DNA of 64,000 bases from an uncultured Myxococcales bacterium. GTDB taxonomy: Bacteria > Myxococcota_A > UBA9042. Numbering within the stretch: position 1 is the first letter of the stretch; every line of letters begins with the position of its first letter. The position numbers and the translations under genes were made by a program. Location of the stretch: positions 1-64,000 of the forward strand of contig CALENB010000329.1 in NCBI GenBank assembly GCA_937910235.1, written 5' to 3'. Below the pieces are notes generated by a model. It was not told where the DNA came from and searched no databases. It saw only the letters and a program-made list of their open reading frames with translations. Positions 58,216 through 64,000 of the stretch are shown here, piece by piece.

Positions 58216-60066
58216 ATGAGGAGCCCTCGGTCCACAACTCGCTGCGTCGCCTTCCCCGTGACTCGACTACCCCTTGGTCTGGTGCTGGTCGTGATCTTGG
58301 GCCTGACCGCGTGCGCCCAGCGCCGGGACGTTGCGACAGCGCGGCCGGTCGTTGCGACGCCGGCTGACGCTGGTCCGGCGGGCGTCGTCGCACCCTCAGC
58401 CGTGCCCATCGCCGCTCGCCGGTCCGTCCGGGTGCTCGCTGCGACGCCGATTTTTCAGCTCGATCGCGTGGTCGACGTGAAGCTGGAGCTCGACGCGCAG
58501 GCGCTCGCCTCCCTGCGTAACCAGCCGCGAGTGTATACCCGCGCGACGGTCACGGTGGATGGCGAGCGCATGATCGAGGTCGGCGTGCGGCTCAAGGGGC
58601 ACCGCTCGTTTCGGGACCTGGGTGACCGACCGTCGTACCTGCTCGATTTTAAGCGCTTCTCACCCAAGCGGCGTCTGCACGGCCTGCGCAAGCTGGTGCT
58701 CAACAGCATGGTTGAAGATCCCACCCTGGTCCGCGAGGTGTTGGGCTACGAGCTCTTCCGCAAGGCAGGGGTGACCGCGCCGCGGACGGGGTACGTGCGC
58801 GTCACCGTCAACGGCAAACATCCGCAGCTCTACTTGGCGGTGGAGCCCATCGACAAGACGTTTCTGACGCACCGCTACGCTAACCCGAAAGGCAACCTCT
58901 ACGAAGGTGAGTACGGCTGCGACGTGAACCGGGAGGACGTGTGGGGTTTTGACCTGGACGCGGGCCGCGACACCAGCCGCGCCGATTTCAAGGCCCTCGC
59001 GGCGCTGATGCCGCGCGGCGTGACGGTCGTGTTTGGCGATGGTCCCGGCGGCGTGGACCGCGAGCAGGTGTTGGCGTTCTTGGCGATGAGCGTCGTGGTC
59101 GGTGATTTTGACGGCTATGAGCACCACCACAACTACTTCCTGTATCACGAGCCGTCGCGCGATCGCTGGTCGATGATGCCGTGGGGGATCGACCGCGCGT
59201 TCTTTGATGACGTGAAGCCCTACGCCTGCGAGGGGCTGATCGCGCGGATGTGTTTTGCGGACCGCGCGTGCCGGGTCGCCTACGTCGCTCAGCTTCGCAG
59301 CGCTGTGGGGCTGCTGGAGGCGGCGAATCTGCCGGAGCGTGTGAGCGCGATCGACGCCTTGATCGGCAGCGTCGTCGCGGCGGACACCCATCCGCCCCGC
59401 GCCGCCAAGAAGCGGCGGAAAAAGCGGGCTGAGCTGCTGCGATTTGTGCGTGGCCGCGCCAAGCAGCTCGCCAAGTGGACCGATTGCCTGCGCGGCGGGA
59501 AGGAGCGCGATCAGGATGGCGACGGCTACGGTTGCATGGACTGCGACGACCAGAACCCTGCGGTTCATCCGGGCGCGGCGGAGGTCTGCGACGGCGTCGA
59601 CAACAACTGCTCAGGGCAGGTCGATGATGCCCCGCAGTGCCCCTGCACGGTGAGTCAGATCGACGGCGTGCGGTTTGAGTTGTGCGACCTGCCGATGCCC
59701 TGGCTTGAGGCGGCGCGCTACTGCAAGGCCAAAGGCATGCACCTCGCGCGGGTCGACTCCAAAGCGCAGAGCAAGGCGCTGTATCAGGCCGGGCGGCGGG
59801 TGCGAAAGACACAGTGGTGGCTTGGGCTCAACGACCGGCAGGCGGAGGACCAGCATGTGTGGGACGACGGCACGAAGGTTGGCTTCACCCACTGGAAGAG
59901 CGGCGAGCCCAGTGACATGGCGTGCGGCGAGGACTGCGTCGCGCTCGCCAAACGGGCCAAGGGCAAGTGGTATGACAGCCATTGTGGGCTGCATCGGGCC
60001 TTCATCTGTCGGGCGCCAGACGCGGCCGCGGCGACGCCGGCGCAGCTCGTGGCCCCAGGCAAGTAG
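58216..60066 (+). CDS. CotH-kinase-like lipoprotein with MopE motif and C-type lectin domain
   Basis: 616 aa. ATG at 58216; the Shine-Dalgarno is weak. The lipobox is GLTAC. Residues about 75-370 match the CotH fold: VGVRLKGHRSFRD, YLLDFKRFSPKRRLHGLRKL, REVLGYELFRKAGV, GNLYEGEYGCD, and late HNYFLYHEPSRDRWSMMPWGIDRAF with the metal-binding D. CotH proteins are atypical secreted protein kinases (spore coat). A DQDGDGYGCMDCDDQNP/CDGVDNNCSG MopE block follows at about 435-470. The C-terminal about 120 residues are a C-type lectin-like domain (WWLGLNDRQ ... WKSGEPSD ... WYDSHCGLHRAFICR). This is a rare combination and suggests a surface kinase targeted to a glycan or protein ligand. Confidence 0.88.
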   Translation: MRSPRSTTRCVAFPVTRLPLGLVLVVILGLTACAQRRDVATARPVVATPADAGPAGVVAPSAVPIAARRSVRVLAATPIFQLDRVVDVKLELDAQALASLRNQPRVYTRATVTVDGERMIEVGVRLKGHRSFRDLGDRPSYLLDFKRFSPKRRLHGLRKLVLNSMVEDPTLVREVLGYELFRKAGVTAPRTGYVRVTVNGKHPQLYLAVEPIDKTFLTHRYANPKGNLYEGEYGCDVNREDVWGFDLDAGRDTSRADFKALAALMPRGVTVVFGDGPGGVDREQVLAFLAMSVVVGDFDGYEHHHNYFLYHEPSRDRWSMMPWGIDRAFFDDVKPYACEGLIARMCFADRACRVAYVAQLRSAVGLLEAANLPERVSAIDALIGSVVAADTHPPRAAKKRRKKRAELLRFVRGRAKQLAKWTDCLRGGKERDQDGDGYGCMDCDDQNPAVHPGAAEVCDGVDNNCSGQVDDAPQCPCTVSQIDGVRFELCDLPMPWLEAARYCKAKGMHLARVDSKAQSKALYQAGRRVRKTQWWLGLNDRQAEDQHVWDDGTKVGFTHWKSGEPSDMACGEDCVALAKRAKGKWYDSHCGLHRAFICRAPDAAAATPAQLVAPGK

Positions 60067-60099
60067 GGCGGTACGCCGGGGTTTAAGGCCGAGCGTCGC

Positions 60100-60999
60100 T
60101 CAAACCAACCATGGCGCGGGATCCATCTCGTCCTTCAAGAAGTCGAGAAAGGCGCGCAGCGTCGCGGAGATGTGCTGGGCGGTGGGGTAGACGGCGTAGA
60201 TCGTCGCGTCCGCCATGTGCCACTCAGGGAGCAGCCGCACCAGCGCGCCGCTGCGCAGATCTGCGGTGCAGATGACGTCGGGCAACGTCGCGAGGCCAAG
60301 GCCGGCCAGGGTCAGCTCGCGCGCCATGCCGAACTCATTGACGCAGACGTTGCCCCCGACTGTCACCCGCCGCACCTCGCTCGGGCCACGCAGCGCCAGG
60401 GTGGTGCGCAGCGTCTGCGAGCTGTGGAGCACAAACGCGTGACTGGCGAGCTGGTCTGGCTGTGTGGGGGCGCCGTGCGCGCTGAGGTAGGCCGGGGTGG
60501 CGACGATGAGCCGCTGGGTGACGCCGAGCTTGCGGGCGACGAGGCTGGAGTCCGGCAGCTGACTGGCCGCGCGCAGCGCCACGTCGAAGCCACCGGCGAC
60601 GAGATCGACGACCATGCTCGACAGGTCCAACTCCACCTGAACATCGGGATAACGTCGCAAAAAGGCCGCAATAATGGGCGATAAGACGCGGATGCCGAGA
60701 TCGACCGGCGCGGTGACCCGCAACCGGCCCGTGGGCGAGACCTGACTTTGGGTCACCGCGCGCTCGGCCTGCGCGATGGCCAGCAGCACGGCAGCGCAGC
60801 GCACATGAAAGCTGGCGCCGACCTCCGTCAGGTGCAGCTGCCGAGTGGTGCGGTGCAGCAGGCGTACGCCGAGCCGCGCCTCGAGCGCGCTCACTTTGCG
60901 GCTCACCGTCGACTTGGGCATCTCGAGCTTCTTGGCCGCCGCCGTGAAGCTGCCGGTCTCGACGACCCGTGTGAAGATCAAGATCTCGTTCAGATCCAT
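60100..60999 (-). CDS. LysR-family transcriptional regulator
   Basis: 299 aa, ATG at 60999. The N-terminal winged helix-turn-helix is typical: LNEILIFTRVVETGSFTAAAKKLEMPKSTVSRKVSALEARLG (described in parts, residues 3-45). The C-terminal effector domain begins near 90 (GRLRVTAPVDLG), in the CrgA/AaeR-like group by its layout. It lies 27 bp downstream of the metallophosphatase gene on the same strand rather than divergent from a target gene, so its regulon is not evident. Confidence 0.92.
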   Translation of the reverse strand: MDLNEILIFTRVVETGSFTAAAKKLEMPKSTVSRKVSALEARLGVRLLHRTTRQLHLTEVGASFHVRCAAVLLAIAQAERAVTQSQVSPTGRLRVTAPVDLGIRVLSPIIAAFLRRYPDVQVELDLSSMVVDLVAGGFDVALRAASQLPDSSLVARKLGVTQRLIVATPAYLSAHGAPTQPDQLASHAFVLHSSQTLRTTLALRGPSEVRRVTVGGNVCVNEFGMARELTLAGLGLATLPDVICTADLRSGALVRLLPEWHMADATIYAVYPTAQHISATLRAFLDFLKDEMDPAPWLV

Positions 61000-61026
61000 G
61001 CGGCGCTCCGGGTGGTCGTCGCTGCG

Positions 61027-62463
61027 CTACGGACGAGGCGGCGGCGGGAAGGTGGCGTGATGCGCCTTCACGTGGGCGACGACGTCGGCGTCCTCTGGCA
61101 ACGACGTGCGCATCGGATGCATCTTCGCGCTGAAGCTCGCGGCGCCATCTGGCGGGTCGATCGTACCACGAAGCTCAAGATTCACCCGGCCCAGCTTGGC
61201 GCGCAGGCCGACGAGGCGCTCGACCTCAAACGTGCGACCACGCGGATCAGACGGCCCGCCAGCCTTGTCCTCGTCCGCGTGTTTTTTCACGTAGTAGGCG
61301 ATCTGCCGCTGCGCGCTGCCCTGGTCGTAGGCCAAGCGATCGCGCAGGTCCGGGTCGAACCATCGCCCTCCAGCACCGCGACCAGCGCGGAGCCGCAGCT
61401 CGCCGAGCCACTTGCCCTTGTTGTAGCTGTCGAGCCGGTAGCCACGACCGAGGAACTCGGCGCGCATGGTCAGATCGGTGTCTTTCGCGCCCAGCACAAA
61501 GTCGATCTCGGGCACCTTCTCGCCGAGGAGATCGATCTCATCCCGGGTCAGCCACGTCATGGCGACGATGGCGTCGACCTTGCCGCGCAACGCCTTGACC
61601 GCCGCCTGAGCCGCTTCGACGGGCGGCGTCAGCGCGAATCCTTGCGCGGTGTACAGCACCTGACGGCGTGGCGGGCGTTTGGTGGAGAGGCCGAGAATTC
61701 CGACTCTGAGCGCGCCGATCTTCGTCAAGATCCAGGGCTGGAACACGGCGCTGCCGTCACGCACGCTCACCGTGTTGGTGGCGACCAGCGCGATCCCGTG
61801 GCGCTTCGCCTCGCGCCGCAACGTCGCGACCTCGACGGCGAGCTCGGCGGGCGCGACGTTGAGCGCGAGCGTCTTCGCGCGCGCCAAACCGGCCAGATAC
61901 ACCGCGACGCGACTCGCCGCTTGGCCCGGCCCGTCGCTGCTGATGGCGGCGTCGGCGATCAGCGACCCGCCACAGTCGACGTGCGCTGCGGCCGCGTAGC
62001 GGGTGGCGCGCTCGTTGATCCAGCGCACGCGGCGGGCCAAGCCACCGAGCGGGTTGCGATGACAGCCACAGTCGACCAGCTCACCCATGTTGTTGGCGCT
62101 AAAAAACAGCGCGATCTCGCCCGTCGCCGCGGGCGCCTCACCGGCCGGATTGGCGGTGGTGGGCTGCGGTGGCGTCGGGAGCGCGGGCGACGCCGCGGTC
62201 GCCTGCAGCTCCGATTTTGCGGTCTTTTCTGCGCGGGCGGTGGGCGCTGTGGGCGCCGTGGGCGCGGTGGGCGCCGCTGGTGTCGGCGCTGACGGCGACG
62301 CCGCGTGCCTCGGTGGGGGTGTCGCCGTGGTCGCGGCCGTTGGAGTCGCCGTGGTCGCGCCGGTCGGCCCAGGCTTGGCACCTCGCTCGCCGAGCAGCAG
62401 CAGCCCGAAGACGGCGAGACCGAGCAGGGGAAAGACGATAGCGGGCCACTTCTTCGTGTTCAC
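61027..62463 (-). CDS. UshA/5'-nucleotidase-like metallophosphatase, exported
   Basis: 478 aa from the GTG at 62463, with GGAGGT at good spacing; the track GTG is two codons earlier. An N-terminal membrane anchor (IVFPLLGLAVFGLLLLG) is followed by a Pro/Ala/Thr linker to about 110. The catalytic part resembles the 5'-nucleotidase/UshA calcineurin-like family, in the variant carrying a DCGCHRNPLGGLARR motif (near residue 134) instead of the classic N-terminal DxH pair. It also has VDCGGSL, LVATNTVS, VGILGLST and VDAIVAMTWL. This Cys-Gly-Cys subgroup is common in deltaproteobacteria, often next to multihaem cytochromes, and its activity is not established. It is downstream of a propeller lipoprotein gene. 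Confidence 0.75.
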   Translation of the reverse strand: MNTKKWPAIVFPLLGLAVFGLLLLGERGAKPGPTGATTATPTAATTATPPPRHAASPSAPTPAAPTAPTAPTAPTARAEKTAKSELQATAASPALPTPPQPTTANPAGEAPAATGEIALFFSANNMGELVDCGCHRNPLGGLARRVRWINERATRYAAAAHVDCGGSLIADAAISSDGPGQAASRVAVYLAGLARAKTLALNVAPAELAVEVATLRREAKRHGIALVATNTVSVRDGSAVFQPWILTKIGALRVGILGLSTKRPPRRQVLYTAQGFALTPPVEAAQAAVKALRGKVDAIVAMTWLTRDEIDLLGEKVPEIDFVLGAKDTDLTMRAEFLGRGYRLDSYNKGKWLGELRLRAGRGAGGRWFDPDLRDRLAYDQGSAQRQIAYYVKKHADEDKAGGPSDPRGRTFEVERLVGLRAKLGRVNLELRGTIDPPDGAASFSAKMHPMRTSLPEDADVVAHVKAHHATFPPPPRP

Positions 62464-62532
62464 AGTCACCTCCGCGTCAATGAGAAGTCGACGACATAGC
62501 GCATTCGCCCACGCGGCTCAATTCCCAGCTGG

Positions 62533-63681
62533 CTACAGCCGCGGCAGCTTGCGTAACAGGGCCGAGGCGCCTTCAGAGACCTGCCAGATCGTGTCTGTGC
62601 CATAGGCGATCGCTTCGCCCTGGACTTCGTCGGCGACCTTCACCTGATGCCACGGCGCGCCGCTCAACGCGGCCAACCCAGCGGCGCCTGGGCAGACCTC
62701 CCACGCCGTGTCGTGGGTTCGCAAGATCAGCGTATGTGCCACCGGATGCCAATCGGCCCCCGTCACCCGGCTGGCGTCACCGCCCATCTGCTTGGCGCGG
62801 TCGAAGGTCGTCTCGGCCTTGAGCGTCGCCGCGCCAGCGATGAAGGGCGCCGAGAACACGCTCAGTTTGGTGCTGCTCTTGGTGAACAGCCAGACGCGAC
62901 CGCTCTCCTCCACGGCGAGGGCCTCGCTGTCGTGCGGCTTGTCGGGATACGTCAACGCCAACGTCTGGTAGGCGCCGATCGTGCTGGGTGCCTGGTTGGG
63001 GTTGGGCTCAATGACGCGATGGATATGCACGACCTTGCGTGACTTGCCGTTGTCGCCGGTGTCCGCGATGTAGAGGCAGCGCTTGCCCGGCGCTTGGCTG
63101 CCACACGGGCCGGCGGCGAGGTCTTCCCAGTCGCGTTGGCTGTCCGTCAGACCGGTAAGTTGCACCGTCGCTAGCTTGGCGCCCGTGCTGGCGCGCACGG
63201 CGTACAGTCGGCCTTCTTTGCCGTCGTTGTGGGTCCAGAGCACATCGGCATCGAAGCTGCTGACGGCCAAGCCGCTGGCTTCGTCGATCGGCGTGGGCAG
63301 CTTGGCCGCCTTCTCTGGCGCGCCCCATCCGCCGCAGAGGGGGGCGGCGGCGCCCGTGTCAGCGGCCGCGTCGCCGTCACCACCGGCAGTGGTCTCGGCG
63401 TCATGCGGCCCTGTTGCGTCGGTCGAACTTGTCACGTCGATCAACCCTGTCGCGTCGGTCACCCCTGTCGCGTCGGTCAACCCTGTCGCGTCGGTCACGT
63501 CCGCCCCACCGCCCGCGTCGTGTCCATCGGCGGCGCTGGAATCTGAGCCGGCGCTGTCGTGAGAGGCCGTCGCTTCGGCCTCGTTGGCCGTTGGTGTCGA
63601 CCCGCTGCAGCCCTGCAAAAGCAAGCCCACCGCGGCGCAGCGCGCGATCCAACGACACCAGCCGCGGGTCCAGGTGGCCAT
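62533..63681 (-). CDS. Propeller lipoprotein with acidic linker
   Basis: 382 aa. ATG at 63681, one base after the upstream stop. The lipobox is LLQGC. A linker of DATGLT/DATGVT-type hexapeptides, encoded by an 18-bp repeat, runs to about 110. The mature domain has ASGLAVSSFDADVLWTHND, DWEDLAAGPC, YIADTGDNGKSR and DSEALAVEESGRVWLFTK, a pattern of six-bladed phytase-like/esterase-like propellers found in many secreted proteins. The enzyme activity is unproven. It is probably cotranscribed with the endonuclease/phosphatase gene upstream. Confidence 0.8.
   Translation of the reverse strand: MATWTRGWCRWIARCAAVGLLLQGCSGSTPTANEAEATASHDSAGSDSSAADGHDAGGGADVTDATGLTDATGVTDATGLIDVTSSTDATGPHDAETTAGGDGDAAADTGAAAPLCGGWGAPEKAAKLPTPIDEASGLAVSSFDADVLWTHNDGKEGRLYAVRASTGAKLATVQLTGLTDSQRDWEDLAAGPCGSQAPGKRCLYIADTGDNGKSRKVVHIHRVIEPNPNQAPSTIGAYQTLALTYPDKPHDSEALAVEESGRVWLFTKSSTKLSVFSAPFIAGAATLKAETTFDRAKQMGGDASRVTGADWHPVAHTLILRTHDTAWEVCPGAAGLAALSGAPWHQVKVADEVQGEAIAYGTDTIWQVSEGASALLRKLPRL
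63410..63499. repeat. 18-bp coding minisatellite
   Basis: Five tandem 18-bp units (consensus CCTGTCGCGTCGGTCAAC on the + strand) encode the DATG-rich linker on the minus strand. The first two units are diverged and the last three are nearly identical. Confidence 0.85.
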
Positions 63682-63682
63682 G

Positions 63683-64000
63683 CTACGGCGACTCCGGCAG
63701 ACGCAGATCGATGACGAGCGGCAGGTGATCGAGCACCCAGCCCGCGCCGAGCTTCGACTTGCCTACGTCCAGCTGGGCGAGGCCCAACGCGTCAAGCTGT
63801 GGCTGGGTGAGGGTGGTGGTGTTCAGCACCATCGCGGCGACGACCTCGGCGACGCTGTCGCTCAGCAGCGCGCAGTCCAGACGATTTTGGTTGAACCCGC
63901 TGCCATCCCATCGCCAGGTCCAGGTCGCGTCGCCATCGCCGTTGTGGTGCGGTCGGATGTCGCGCAGCGGGGTGTCATCCCAGTCCGGCGCGGCGTCGGG
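63683..64000 (-). CDS. Endonuclease/exonuclease/phosphatase family protein, C-terminal part
   Basis: The gene runs in from beyond the window; 105 codons are visible, ending in TAG at 63683-63685. The sequence contains FNQNRLDCALLSD and ends in LDHLPLVIDLRLPESP. The S/D-H-x-P-L/V-x-x-D pattern is the C-terminal His/Asp of the EEP (DNase I-like) fold. The N-terminus and other catalytic residues are outside the window. It is one base from the start of the propeller lipoprotein gene, so the two form an operon. Confidence 0.65.
   Translation of the reverse strand, partial: PDAAPDWDDTPLRDIRPHHNGDGDATWTWRWDGSGFNQNRLDCALLSDSVAEVVAAMVLNTTTLTQPQLDALGLAQLDVGKSKLGAGWVLDHLPLVIDLRLPESP

Overview
The window is high-GC DNA that reads like a member of the Myxococcota (formerly Deltaproteobacteria). 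The main reason is the density of secreted and lipid-anchored proteins built from Cys-rich repeats of the type C-DDGNPCT-x-D-x-C (the Dictyostelium/CTDC-type repeat), MopE-type CDGxDNxCDG motifs, thrombospondin type-3 repeats and beta-propellers. One protein ends in a MYXO-CTERM-like tail. No tRNA, known rRNA or CRISPR array was seen.

Layout. 1-290: remnant of a REP-associated tyrosine transposase running into a 15-bp tandem array. 292-3266 (-): a NlpC/P60-Cys-repeat protein coupled to a propeller lipoprotein. 3494-4657 (+): a CHAD-domain protein. 4578-9068 (-): a giant lipoprotein with MopE, TSP3, FG-GAP and PPC domains. 9198-9476: a decayed prephenate-dehydrogenase 3' end. 9482-14774 (-): lipoproteins and two outer-membrane barrel genes, one interrupted by an amber codon. 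14962-19048: acylphosphatase, hybrid histidine kinase, phospholipase-D/cardiolipin-synthase-like protein and a short-chain dehydrogenase. 19376-38399 (+): two tandem paralogous giant lipoproteins of about 3,100-3,200 residues. The first is broken by an 8-bp duplication and an amber codon; the second is intact. 38544-40675 (-): an overlapping AAA ATPase plus TOPRIM-like pair resembling OLD/PARIS-type defence modules. 40859-44587 (-): membrane protein, Tat lipoprotein, glutathione S-transferase and a DUF3592 protein. 44751-50420 (+): another giant Cys-repeat/propeller lipoprotein, with a formylglycine-generating-enzyme-like C-terminus. 50451-56108 (-): a double-length UvrA. 58216-64000: a CotH-kinase/MopE/C-type-lectin lipoprotein, a LysR regulator, a UshA-like metallophosphatase, a propeller lipoprotein and the end of an endonuclease/exonuclease/phosphatase family gene.

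The most unusual element is 56341-58068. It is a stretch of about 1.73 kb with no credible ORF, starting at a near-consensus sigma-70 promoter (TTGACG-N16-TATAGT) and ending in a strong intrinsic terminator. It is purine-rich on the + strand and packed with hairpins capped by GNRA and UUCG tetraloops. It looks like a very large, stand-alone structured non-coding RNA, and I could not match it to rRNA, tmRNA, RNase P RNA or a group I/II intron. A perfect inverted repeat (TGTGACA...TGTCACA) brackets its -35 box and suggests regulated expression.

Taken together the protein genes encode mostly cell-surface machinery: lipid-anchored Cys-rich stalks carrying propellers, RCC1, lectin-like or enzyme domains. 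Several members are decaying. The structured RNA and the ATPase/TOPRIM pair sit between these surface genes as accessory elements.
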